Part shown: positions 12,873 through 23,661 of the stretch, in pieces
Layout: the number at the start of each line of letters is the position of its first letter
Position numbering within the stretch: position 1 is the first letter of the stretch
Assembly: GCA_907164885.2 (NCBI GenBank)
Contig: OU015496.1
Coordinates: forward strand, 184,743,281 to 184,807,280
Reading direction: 5' to 3'
Length of the DNA: 64,000 bases
From: Dolomedes plantarius
Taxonomy: Eukaryota > Arthropoda > Arachnida > Araneae > Dolomedidae
Position numbers and translations under genes: made by a program
Notes under the pieces: generated by a model
Seen by the model: only the letters and a program-made list of their open reading frames with translations
What the model was told of the DNA's origin: nothing
Databases searched by the model: none

Positions 12873-14186
12873 CAGGGGTCGGAACCTTTTTAACTAAGAG
12901 GGCATATTTCAGAAATGCGGGAGTTCGGCGGGCACAGCTGGTTGAAGAGGAAAGGGGGGGGGGGGGTAATATTTAAACATGAAAATATTAATGTGATAAA
13001 GTTTTTAATTCTTAAATTCAAATTTTACTTTAAACAAAACAATATTAAAATTGGCAGTTAATACGATATTTGACAATGCAAATCTGCGGCCAACTCTTTG
13101 TGGCACATTACAAAGAGCACACATTGAGTGGCACATTACAAGTGGCACATTACATTAAGAAGTTGAAATCCCAGTTCTCCGGCATTTGTCCAAATGAATG
13201 TCAGTGAGGCTTGATCGGTACTTTTATTTTAAGTATTTCAAATTGGAAAACAAAGATTCAAAAGCATATGTCGACGCGCAAAGTGAGTTCAATTTCAGAG
13301 CAGGAAAAAGAAGCTGACTCACAGCGAGGGGTAGCGACGCTGTCTAGAGAGCTGGTTGCTAAGTTTTTGATTATTACGGTATTACGATTTTTAATTTCTT
13401 TTACTAAAATTATTCATTACTAGCTGAAAACTCACACTTCGCTACGGAGTACATTCAAATTAAATACAACGGTCAATGTATGCAATTAATGCCAAAAAAA
13501 TAAATATATATATTTATAATAAATACGACGATCAATGTATACAATTGATGTAAAATATATATAAATATATATATAGATTTATAAAAAAATCATAAGGGAT
13601 ATTTATTTTTTTTGGTTAATATCCAATCGTCTGCTGCATTACAAAGAAAAAAAATATTTTTTTGTCTATTTAGTTGTTATGTACGTGACGATAAATTTAT
13701 TTAAAGTACCAGAAAAAGAAATCACGTGATCAGCATTTAATAGATTAAATTCTAAAAATTAATCTTTAAAAATTCACCAAATATCAGAAAATAGAGGTAA
13801 AGATTCGAAAAAGATCTCATTTTAAAGGAATTTTTATGATCTTTCTCGTGATATAAATTTTATGACCCTCACATTATTATTTTAAATGCAAACTTTAAAA
13901 AAGTTACAAAAACAGCTTAAAAATTTAATTTAAAAAATCCTAAGAAGAATTTTTCAAAAATCTTTCTTAGTGCACCCCTACACCATAAGAAGAATCGCCA
14001 TGCATAATTTCAGCCCTTTAGGTCCAGCGGTTTGGTCTGTGCGTTGTATGTCAGTCAGTCAGTTACGGGACTTTTTTATATATATAGACAACTACGAGCG
14101 TTTGCTCTTCAAATATCTAAAGTTTAGATATTTTAACGGCGGGCACTTTAAAATTGTTTCGGGGGCAATCGCGTTGCCGACCCCTG
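12873..14186. mobile_element. hAT element (CAGGGGTCGG family) split by a Helitron
   Basis: The ends CAGGGGTCGGAAC and GTTGCCGACCCCTG are inverted repeats with a perfect 8-bp target duplication GTATAGAC (12865-12872 and 14187-14194). Its true length is about 645 bp once the Helitron at 13420-14088 is removed. A second copy lies at 18952-19553 and aligns across the interior, including G-runs near the left end and a hairpin-like ATCTAAA-TTTAGAT near the right. No coding capacity. Confidence 0.95.
13420..14088 (-). mobile_element. Non-autonomous Helitron, family A copy 1 (nested in hAT)
   Basis: Minus-strand element: the 3' end is CTAG at 13420 next to a host A, with the short GC hairpin region CTTCGCTACGGAG just inside. 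The 5' end is a TC-TATATATATA terminus at 14088. It interrupts the hAT copy, so it is younger than that hAT. It shares its body with copies at 14691, 15371, 19616 and 25114. It is followed by A instead of the usual T. Confidence 0.88.
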
Positions 14187-14270
14187 GTATAGACTATATT
14201 ATATAATTAGTTATATAATATAGTTAGTAGATATTTTGGGGTTATAAGTTTCAAGAATTGAATCCAAATG

Positions 14271-14414
14271 TTAAAACAACAAACTTTCGTTCTAGAGTGC
14301 CTACACATGACTGTAAAATGGGATCTGCGTAAAAGATTTTTAGACAGAAATAAATATTACTTGCAGTCTACAAATTACCCGTAATTGTGTATCGTTATTG
14401 AAGGGTATAGATTA
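14271..14414 (+). repeat. Dispersed repeat R1, copy b
   Basis: Same unit as 12731-12872, in the same orientation, with scattered substitutions. The sequences after both copies (GGGTATAGA...) also align, so copies a and b may be a local duplication that predates the hAT insertion. Confidence 0.8.
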
Positions 14415-14690
14415 CACTATAACCCTCGTTACTCCTCATTAGTACATAATTTGGGGTATAAGTTTCAAGAATTCAATCCAACTGAGTTAAAATAATTCAT
14501 CAGATAACACTACACACATACAGCTGAATTAAACCGCATTTTTGCAATTTCGTTTTTGGGTTTGAACAGTACTTTTTATTCGCTATGGAGAAGAGATAAT
14601 TTGAAAAAATTATTTCTGAATATTTTGATATTTTTCAAACGCAATTTTTACTTTCTTACCAAACAACAATCAGAGCAATCTTATAAGATA

Positions 14691-14763
14691 CTAGCTGAAA
14701 ATCCGCACTTCGTTACGGAGTACATTCAAATTAAATACAACGGTCAATGTATGCAATTAATGC

Positions 14764-14806
<43 letters not shown>

Positions 14807-15370
14807 AAATAAATACGACGGTCAATATATACAATTGATGTAGAAAAAGAATATATTTATAAAAAATCGTAAGGGATATTTTTATAGACAAAATAATGTC
14901 CAATCGTCTGCCGCATTAGCAAGAATTTTTTTTTCTTTGTCTATTTAGGTGTTATGCACGTGACGATAAATTTATTGAAAGTACCAGAAAAAGAAATCAC
15001 GTGATCAGCATTTAATAAATTAAATTCTAAATAAATAATCTTTAAAAATTCACCAAAAATCAGAAAATAGAGGTAAAGATTCAAGAAAACGATTTCATTT
15101 TAAAGGATTTTTTAGGATCTTTCTCGTGATATAAATTTTAAAATACTCAAATCATTATTTTAAATGCAAACTTAGAAAAAGCTACTAAAACAGCTAAAAA
15201 ATTTAATTTAAAAAAAAATCTAAGAAGAATTTTTCAAAAATCTCTCTTAGTGCACCCCTACACCATAAGAAGAATCGCCATGCAAAATTTCAGCCCTTTC
15301 GGTCCAGCGGTTTGGTTTGTGCGTTGTATGTCAGTCAGTGAGTCAGTTACGGAACTGTTTTATATATACA
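14691..15370 (-). mobile_element. Non-autonomous Helitron, family A copy 2
   Basis: CTAG at 14691-14694 marks the minus-strand 3' end. The body matches the other family A copies, including the closing block (TGTATGTCAGTCAGT, CAGTTACGGAACTG). It contains a (TA)n run at 14767-14803. The 5' terminus reads TATATATACA and is directly abutted by copy 3. Confidence 0.88.
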
Positions 15371-16143
15371 CTAGCTGAAAACCCGCACTTCGCTACGGAG
15401 TACATTCAAAGTAAAAACATCGGTCAATGTATGCAATTAATGCCAATATATATATAATAAATACGACGATCAATGTATATAATTGATGTAAAATATATAT
15501 ATATTTATAAAAAAATCGTAAGGGATATTTTTATAGACAAAATAATGTAGAAGAAGATATTCAAATTAAATCTAATATAAAGAATACTGAAGAATATAGT
15601 ACAGTTTCTAGAACATTTCTTTTACTGTATTTTAATATTTTTTTGGATAATGTCCAATCGTCTGCCACATTAGCAAGAAAAAAAATTATTTTTTGTCTCT
15701 TTAGTTTTTATGCACGTGACGATAAATTTGTTTAAAGTACCAGAAAAAGAAGTCACGTGATCGGCATTTAATAAATTAAATTCTAAAAATTAATCTTTAA
15801 AAATTCACCAAAAATCAGGAAATGGAGGTAACGATTCGAAAAAGATTTCATTTTAAACGAATTTTTATGATCTTTCTTGTGATATAAATTTTATAACCCT
15901 CAAATTATTATTTTAAATGCAAACTTAAAAAAAGTAAAAAAAACAGCTTAAAAATTTAATTTAAAAAAATCTAAGAAGAATTTTTCAAAAATCTCTCTTA
16001 GTGCACCCCTACACTATAAGAAAAATCGCCATGCAAAATTTCAGCCCTTTAGGTCCAGCGGTTTGGTCTGTGCGTTGTATGTCAGTCAGTCAGTGAATGA
16101 ATGAATGAATGAGTCAGTTACGGAACTGTTTTATATATATAGA
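15371..16143 (-). mobile_element. Non-autonomous Helitron, family A copy 3
   Basis: Starts with CTAG at 15371 with no spacer from copy 2, and ends ...TATATATAGA at 16143 followed by T. It is longer than its sisters (773 bp) because of about 100 extra bases near 15548-15645 and an expanded GAATGAATGA tract near the 5' terminus. Confidence 0.9.
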
Positions 16144-16215
16144 TAGATTGTATTTATTTTTCTTTGATTCAATGAGAGCGAGGGGAAACAAAGTTGATTA
16201 TTAAATAAAGAATAT

Positions 16216-16680
16216 CCATTTGATGCCTCACTCCCCTCCACACTACACAAGGGAAAGTAAACAGACAAAACAAAAAAAAAATCACTTCAAAGCGTGGCGG
16301 CCGCTGCGACAAGCGCATATCCTTAATAACACCCATTACAGCCTAATAGGGGTTGTAGCATGTGCTAAAAACATAACCTCGAAATGCCATTTAACCCTCC
16401 CCACGGGGACGGGCCCATTTCTCGGATCCCTGCATTCCGGCTGGGAGAGGACGAGGGGATCGTCGCTCGTGACCTCCCCAGATGTTCGAAAAGGGTCAGG
16501 AGAAGGGTCGACGCCGCGAAGTCGGCGGCCGACAACCGAGTCCCATGAGAAGGGCCCGAGGAGAGCCGACCTTCTTCAGAGGGTGGTGCAGTCTCCGCAG
16601 AAGCGATGCTGACAAGTGGGAGAGGTCGGAGATGGCCAAAACACAGACCGCGGCACAGAATGCCTGGTGAAGAGTGTACG
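16216..16680 (+). other. CpG-rich patch, candidate exon or promoter
   Basis: This stretch is strikingly rich in C, G and CG dinucleotides compared with everything around it, notably 16420-16640 (GTCGACGCCGCGAAGTCGG and similar). Plus-strand frames of 130 and 62 codons span it, but neither protein resembles a family I know, and they overlap in different frames. No matched terminal repeats enclose it. It could be a 5' exon or CpG-rich promoter of an unseen gene, or an old GC-rich repeat. Confidence 0.35.
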
Positions 16681-16810
16681 ATAACAGCCTGCTTTCTTTT
16701 CTAGAGGCGATGGACGCGACTTTAAAAAAACATTTTTCTTTTAATTTTTGGTGTTACTCTTTGTTTGTAAAGGTGAAGGAAAAAAAATTTAAGGAACGTC
16801 GTCAACACTT

Positions 16811-17545
16811 ACGGTTACTTGCTCTCAAAATATTTAAAATTACGGTATTAGAATTTTCAATATAATGTCGATATGTACTAAGCACGAGATAATTTATTTT
16901 ATATAGTATACGGTTACTTGCTCTCAAAATATTTAAAACTACGGATATTAGAATTTTCAATATAATGTCGATATGTACTAAGCACGAGATAATTTATTTT
17001 ATATAGTATACGGTTACTTGCTCTCAAAATATTTAAAACTACGGATATTAGAATTTTCAATATAATGTCGATATGTACTAAGCACGAGATAATTTATTTT
17101 ATATAGTATACGGTTACTTGCTCTCAAAATATTTAAAACTACGGATATTAGAATTTTCGATATAATGTCGATATGTACTAAGCACGAGATAACTTATTTT
17201 ATAAGGCATAAGGTTAGTTGCTCTCCAAATATTTAAAACTACGGATATTGGAATTTTCAATATAATGTCGATATGTACTAAGCACGAGATAACTTTTTTA
17301 TATGGCATAAGGTTACTTGCTCTCAAAATATTTAAAACTACGGATATTAGAATTTTCAATATAATGTCGATATGTACTAAGCACGAGACAACTTATTTTA
17401 TATGGCATCAGGTTGCTCTCAAAATATTCAAAGCAGCAAATCTTCGAATTTTCAATCCGATGTCGAAATGTTCTCAACACGAGATAACTAACAATACACG
17501 GTATAAAGTTACTTGCCCTCAAAATACATAAAACTACGAATTTAC
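16811..17545 (+). repeat. Tandem array of about 100-bp units
   Basis: Roughly seven head-to-tail units share TTGCTCTCAAAATATTTAAA, TCAATATAATGTCGATATG and AGCACGAGATAA. Unit starts fall near 16811, 16911, 17011, 17111, 17211 and 17310. The first four are nearly identical and the last two are diverged and partly deleted. Frames on both strands at 17114-17567 repeat the same peptide because of this periodicity and are not genes. Confidence 0.95.
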
Positions 17546-18943
17546 TACACAAATTTAGTGTATGCATGGCCGACCGTCAACACCCCCCCCCCCCCATACA
17601 CACACACACACACCTGCCATTTGTTGATTCCATATTAAATACTCACCTTGCCTTTCAGTTGTTTTTTCAACATTACTTAATGCCAATTTCTACCTTTAAC
17701 CACCTCAAGGGTTGGCTTCAGAAGAGTTCCACGGTTGCTCGTTAAATAGTGAGGACACTGAAACATTTATAAATTTAAGTCGATGGGAAAAACAAAAAAT
17801 ACTTTGTATCGCAAAGCATTAGAATAATAAGACATTAATGTTTTGATAATACATGCATGAAGAGAAGCTGAACACAGTTACACACAATATGAATAAACAA
17901 ATTATGAATCATTAAGAATTACTTAGAATATATGTTATTGTTAGATTTCTGATGACTATAAATGGCGACTACAATCCCTCTTGGGAGTTGCTACACGCAG
18001 TTAAGGAACCGGAGTCTAAAGGATCGCAGACTTAATAAGACTGTTACAAGAGACTTAGTATTCGAATGTTTCTTAACGTCCTCTATAAATATTTCTCATA
18101 TAGCAATAGGCTATTCTTTATCCAATTAGCGCTGACTGTATGGCTACCACCTCTATTCCCGACTATCCTTGAGGCGGTGCGTCATTCGACACCGGAGATA
18201 TTCAGTCCTCATGTTAAGCTGACAGAAATTTTACTCTTTGCAATTATCTAATTAGATATTAGCAGGTTCACGTTTCTGATTTCTGTCTCCTGCATTTGAA
18301 AATTTATCTTTCGATGCGACGCGCGTCTTTTTCAAATATCATCTCTTTACTTTGATTTTTTTTCTTTCTTTCAAAAAGCAATTTTAATTTTGTATGAAAA
18401 GACATCTACAATTAAATGCCCTGTAAAAAATTGACAACGGAAATTTTTCAAAATTTAACTACGTGATCTTTGTCTAAACGCCCTCTTTGTCTAAACCATG
18501 TATAGAGTAAATAGCTCACTTTATTGAATTCGTTTATTGAATTCGTTGCACATATAGAATTTGCTTTTACAGCAATAAGCATACGTACTACTTGTACGGA
18601 ATATATATATTATCATTCAATAGGAATACACATTTCAATACTCACAAACCAGCAGAGAGTCAAACCAGCAGTACTGCCACGTAAACTTTGGGCCCCCTAA
18701 GCACTAGCGCAGGATAGTACTGGAGCTACTTACCCCGTAGCTCCCTCTCGCTTATCTATCAACCTTAACACCGTTCTTCAACCCTAACCACCTTTTTTTT
18801 CATTAATGACGCTGCATGGTATTTATACTAAGTGCGTATGCCGAAATTAGCATATCTCAAGCAGCTTTAATTCATTCACTCAAAAGTTCGATTCTTGTCA
18901 ATCGAATCTTGTGTATACCTTACACATGTCTAAACCAATCTTT
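17546..18943. other. Unique non-coding DNA
   Basis: Contains a poly-C run followed by (CA)n near 17582-17611. The frame at 18066-18251 is unrecognised. A small direct repeat TTTATTGAATTCGTT occurs twice near 18520-18548. No gene seen. Confidence 0.5.
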
Positions 18944-18951
18944 GTCTAAAC

Positions 18952-19553
18952 CAGGGGTCGGCAAGCTTTTTTACCAGGAGGGTACATTTCAAAATGCTGC
19001 GGGAGTTCGGGGGGCACCACTGGATGAAGAAGGGGGGGGGGAATTAATATTTAAATAGGAAAATGTTAATGCGACATAAATTTTTTACCCATCAATTAAA
19101 ATTTTAATCTAAACAAAACAATCTTAAAATTGATAATTAATGCGATATCTGACACTGCTAATTTGCGGCCAACTCGTTGTAATATGGCACGTAAGTTGAA
19201 TTCCCAGTTCTCAGGCAATGTTCCAAATGAGTGTCAGTGAGGCTTGATCGATACTTTGATTTTCAAGTTTTTCATATAGGAAAACAAAGATTCACAAGCA
19301 TATGTCAACGCGCAAAGATAGTTCAATTTGAGAGCAGGAAAAAGAAGCTGGCTCACAGCGAAGGGAGAACGACGCTGTAGAGAGCAGGCTGCTCAGTTTT
19401 TGATTTTTACGGTTTTACAATTTTTAATTTTTTTTTTTACCAAAATTATTCATTACGACTGCGAACGTTTCTTGTTCAAATATCTAAAATTTAGATATTT
19501 GAACGGCGGGCACTTCAAAATGGTTTCGCGGGCACCGCGTTGCCGACCCCCGA
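18952..19553. mobile_element. hAT element, CAGGGGTCGG family copy 2
   Basis: The left end CAGGGGTCGGCAAGC and right end GTTGCCGACCCCCGA are inverted, flanked by a perfect 8-bp duplication GTCTAAAC (18944-18951 and 19554-19561). The last three bases of the right end differ from the expected CTG. It aligns with the copy at 12873 but is uninterrupted. Non-coding. Confidence 0.95.
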
Positions 19554-19615
19554 GTCTAAACCATGCGAAATAAAACAACAACTGAGTTTTAAAATATGCG
19601 CCTACTTATCTATGA

Positions 19616-20288
19616 CTAGCTGAAAACCCGTGCTTCGCTACGGAGTACATTCAAATTAAATACAACGGTCAATGTATGCAATTAATGCCAAAAAAATAAA
19701 TATATATATTTATAATAAATGCGACAATCAATATATACAATTGATGTAGAAAAAAAAATATATATATATATACATATATATTTATAAAAAAATCGTAAGG
19801 GATATTTTTTATAGACAAAATAATGTCCAATCGTCTGCCGCATTAGTAAGAAATTTTTTTTTTTGTCTATTTAGTTTTTATGCACGTGACGATGAATTTA
19901 TTTAAAGTACCAGAAAAAGAAATCACGTGATCAGCATTTAATAAATTAAATTCTAAAAATTAATCTTTAAAAATTCGCCAAAAATCAGGAAATCGGGGTA
20001 AAGATTCGAAAAACATTTCATTTTAAAGGAATTTTTATGATCTTTCTCGTGATATAAATTTTATAACCGTCAAATTATTATTTTAAATGCAAACTTAAAA
20101 AAGTTACAAAAACAGCTTAAAAATTTAATTTAAAAAATTCTAAGAAGAATTTTTCAAAAATCTTTCTTAGTGCACCCCTACACCATAAGAAGAATCGCCA
20201 TGCAAAATGTCAGCCCTTTAGGTCCAGCGGTTTGGTCTGTGCGTTGTATGTCAGTGAGTCAGTTACGGAACTGTTTTATATATATAGA
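19616..20288 (-). mobile_element. Non-autonomous Helitron, family A copy 4
   Basis: CTAG at 19616, hairpin region CCCGTGCTTCGCTACGG, TC-TATATATATA 5' end at 20288, inserted between A and T. It is among the better preserved copies and usable as the family reference. Confidence 0.9.
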
Positions 20289-20336
20289 TTAGAAAAATAC
20301 ACAGAGAAGATTTACACACAGTTACAATTTAAATAT

Positions 20337-20572
20337 GGGCCGTGGCGGCCTTGTGGTACAGAGCGCTGGTTTTCGCTGCTGAGGGTGTTCGGATCGAATC
20401 CTGGTGAAGCGCCGCTAAAATGCCTCCGTTTGTGTCGTCCCGTCATAGGGGACAATGCTGGTCCGCCTATATGGCGCCCCCATAATAAAGTGGCCAGCAA
20501 AACTGCGGTAAATGATAGGCGAATGTCCTCGAGACAAGTGCCTCCGCATTAAAATAAATAAATAAATAAATG
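20337..20572 (+). mobile_element. tRNA-derived SINE with (AAAT)n tail
   Basis: The first 70 bases look like a tRNA with RNA polymerase III promoter parts: a box A-like GGCGGCCTTGTGGTACAG and a box B-like GGATCGAATCC at 20391-20401. A non-tRNA body of about 150 bp follows, then an (AAAT)n tail. A second copy lies on the minus strand at 31267-31475 and aligns over the whole length. It is not a functional tRNA gene: the body continues well past a tRNA and no clean acceptor stem is seen. Confidence 0.9.
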
Positions 20573-20970
20573 TTGGGATCTATATGCAATATGAACGAAT
20601 GTCCTCGCGACAAGTGCCTCCGCATTAAAATAAATAAATAAATAAATATTGGGATCTATATGCAATATGAACGAATGTCCTCGCGACAAGTGCCTCCGCA
20701 TTAAAATAAATAAATAAATAAATATTGGGATCTATATGCAATATGAACGAATGTCCTCGAGACAAGTGCCTCCGCATTAAAATAAATAAATAAATAAATA
20801 TTGGGATCTATATGCAATATGAACGAATGTCCTCGCGACAAGTGCCTCCGCATTAAAATAAATAAATAAATAAATATTGGGATCTATATGCAATATGAAC
20901 GAATGTCCTCGCGACAAGTGCCTCCTCATTAAAATAAATAAATATTGGGATCTATATGCAATATGAACTG
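20521..20970 (+). repeat. 76-bp tandem array grown from a SINE tail
   Basis: GAATGTCCTC recurs at 20521, 20597, 20673, 20749, 20825 and 20901, an exact 76-bp period. Each unit holds the SINE 3' end (CAAGTGCCTCCGCATT), its (AAAT)n tail and a flank containing GGGATCTATATGCAATATGA. The last unit has a shortened tail. Only the 3' end of the SINE is amplified, so this is tandem duplication and not repeated insertion. Confidence 0.95.
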
Positions 20971-20984
20971 AGGCACTTCCTTAA

Positions 20985-21427
20985 AGCTATTGTGTACCAA
21001 CTCCTTTGGATTCGGTCACCTACGTGTTAACCTATGGAGAAAATTTGTCTACTGTTTACAGCTACATAAATGCTGATAATCCAAAGAAAATTGTATTTTC
21101 AGATAGCTTGAACTTTTTTGCACCTTGCAAAAAAGTTCGAATGAGAATTCATTTCATAAATTTCGTTCACCAAAGGGATTTGGGATCGTTTAAAACTATA
21201 CCAGATTTTTTCCCGTGATAATATAAATTTAAAAATACTATTTCATTTTTTTTAAACGAAAAATGTCCCAAGGTGTAAAATTTCTTTCTATATTATGGAG
21301 TACAATTTTTAAAAAAAAAATCTTTCAATCCAAGTCGGCAATCCTTGAACGTATCAGTGAATTTTTTTTCAATTGTTTCACGAAATGATTTCTAACGTAC
21401 AGCTGCATCGAATCTATATAACTGTGC
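20985..21427. mobile_element. TTAA element of the GGCTGCTATGTACTAA family, left part
   Basis: TTAA at 20981-20984 is followed by AGCTATTGTGTACCAACTCC, a diverged version of the family terminus. The body (AACCTATGGAGAAAAT, CCAAGTCGGCAATCC) matches the copies at 21432, 21794, 58863 and 60591, partly in inverted order. A matching right end is not clear. Confidence 0.55.
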
Positions 21428-21793
21428 TTAAGACTGCTGTGTATTAACCCTGTTGGATTCGCTCACCTGGATGTTAACCTATGGAGAAAATGTGTCCAAG
21501 GATTGCCGACTTGGATTTGAAGATTTTTTTTAAAAATTGTACTCTGTAATACAGAAAGAAATTTTACACATTGGGGTATTTTTTTTTAAATGCAAATAAT
21601 AATTTTAAATTTAAATTATTCCGTGAAAAAAATCTGGTACAGTGTGTTTTAAACGCTCATTAATTCCTTTGGTGGACGAAATTTATAAAATGAACCCTGT
21701 CGCAAGGTGCAGGCTATCTCAAAATACCATTTTTATTGGTTTATCAGCCTTTATGTAGCTGTCAATAGTAGACACATTTTCTCCATAGGTTAA

Positions 21794-22733
21794 GGCTGCT
21801 ATGTACTAACCCTACAGGATTCTCTCACCTCCTACCTATGGAGAAAATTTGTTCACGGATTGCCGACTTGGATTCAAAGATTTTTTTCAAAAAATTGTAC
21901 TCCGTCATAGAGAAAGAAATTTTACATTTGTGTACATTTTTCTTTTTTTTTAAAAAATGCAATTAATATTTTAAAATTTAAATCATTCGGGGAAAAATCT
22001 GGCATAGTGTGTTTTAAACGCTCATAAATTCCTTCGGTAGACGAAATTTATAAAATGAATCCTGTAGCGCTTTGCAGAAAAGTTCAGGCTATCTGACAAT
22101 AGCAATTTAATTTGATTATCAGCATTTATGTACCTGTAAATAGTTCACAAAAATATATTTTAAATAAAAAATTTGGGGGCAGCGCTCAACCCTCCTATAG
22201 AGAGAGAGCCAGTGTTGCCAACTTGGGGGTTTTCCCCCTAAATTTGGGGGTAAGTTAGATAAAAAGGGGTGTTTTTAGGGGCCACATTTTTTCAGGGGCA
22301 TTTTGTGGGGTGAACATTTTTTAATATTTTGTACAATCGAGACGAGTTTTTTTTATTAGATTATAAATTCCATACATACGTCAAATGTAAATAAACCTCC
22401 ATTTCATAATGTAAGTGTGTATTTGATATTTATTTCAATTTATCTCTCAAACAGGATGCCAATTTGGAACCAGAATGTCTTTTAGGGAGGTCTAGGGTGA
22501 TCTCAAGTTGGTGTTAGGGGGAAACAGGGGGATTTCGAGATGGCGCTAGGGGTGTGCGCTTCGTAGAGGTTAGCAACACTGGAGAGAGCCATTACAATCC
22601 CTCAAAATGTCAATCCTAAGGGGAGTGGAATTCGCGAACTTTGAACTGGACTCCTCCCACCACAAGAGTCTGCAAGAAGAGAAAAAGGGAAATACGATTT
22701 TTTTTTCTTAGTACATAGCAGCCTTAACATTGA
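21794..22733. mobile_element. TTAA element (GGCTGC family), inner copy
   Basis: Termini GGCTGCTATGTACTAA and TTAGTACATAGCAGCC are perfect 16-bp inverted repeats flanked by TTAA (21790-21793 and 22734-22737), pointing to a piggyBac-type mobiliser. Its own sequence of about 560 bp is interrupted by the hAT MITE at 22210-22581. Non-coding. Confidence 0.93.
22210..22581. mobile_element. hAT MITE (CAGTGTTGCCAAC)
   Basis: Ends CAGTGTTGCCAAC and GTTAGCAACACTG are inverted, flanked by GAGAGAGC on both sides (22202-22209 and 22582-22589), an 8-bp duplication. The related element at 60591 carries the empty site (AGAGAGAGCCATTACAATCC near 61002), which confirms the insertion. G-runs fill both subterminal regions. 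Confidence 0.95.
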
Positions 22734-22773
22734 GGTGAGCGAACCCAATAGGGTAAGTACACGGTAGCCTTAA

Positions 22774-23661
22774 CATCCCAAGTTCATGACAAACAAAAAA
22801 ATTCAAATTTAATCAAATACATAATAAAATAAAGTCAAATGAAAACTCATTATTTTGATATTCTTTCCATCTCACAACTCATAACTTTTATGCATCTGGA
22901 GAGAACGAGAAAAGAAATACCTAGGAGGAAAACTGAAAAGTCGCCCTTTTAAACCTAGCCAGACAGAAAATTATTTTATCGAAACTCAATAGAATTTCTT
23001 ACAACGAAAATAAGCTAATAACAGCGGGGCAGGAATATTCTTTTTAATTCGCAAATTCACAATAGACCTCTCGCATCGAGTTTCTATTATATTCTTGCAT
23101 AGCAACTTTGCCCTTTCAGCGTCTTTTCTTGAAACACGATTATCGGAAAAACTCAAGCCATATTGAAAAATGGCATTAACTGTCACCGCCACATGAAACG
23201 CCTCCACTGAAACTAGCAATATAGCAAACGTATTTTTTATTTTTTATTTCCCTCAATCTTTGGAATACGAAATATTTTCAGCACAGGAAAAAGGCACGCC
23301 GATAAGAGAGATTTAAGAGATATCTCAAGGGATTATTTACGTTGAATTTTATAATATGTTTTTGAATAAACAGATTTCACTCAACCGCAAAATTTTGTGT
23401 TCCCTTCAAAATTCCGGGAAAAAAAATATTGATAACTGGCATCCAAGCACAAATAGTAAAAGTGAAAGGACTTTTTTTTTAAGCTGTTTTCCGATGGATT
23501 CTTAAAAGAATGAAAAAAAAATGAATGAACTTTAAAAACAATTTAATACATTATTTGAAAATGGCACACAAGCTTCCATCATCCATAAAATTAGTATTTT
23601 TTTAACGAAAACTTTTATTCAATTTATTTTATACTTTTTTTCTTTGCATTTTAAAGGAAAA
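22774..23661. other. Unique non-coding DNA
   Basis: AT-rich. A minus-strand frame at 22986-23219 (77 codons) is unrecognised. No repeat partner is seen in the window. Confidence 0.5.

Larger units (their letters stand above)
21432..22769. mobile_element. TTAA element (GGCTGC family) carrying a younger relative
   Basis: Left end GACTGCTGTGTATTAACCC and right end GGGTAAGTACACGGTAGCC are inverted and flanked by TTAA (21428-21431 and 22770-22773). A second element of the same family (21794-22733) sits inside its right terminal region. Removing that insertion restores a normal right end reading TTAACATTGAGGTGAGCG, as at 59370. Confidence 0.88.

Noticed and set aside
16811..17545. CRISPR array
   Set aside because: Units are contiguous 100-bp tandem repeats without unique spacers, in a eukaryotic context.
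20337..20410. A functional tRNA gene
   Set aside because: Box A- and B-like sequences are present but the unit continues into a shared SINE body with an AAAT tail and has a second dispersed copy.
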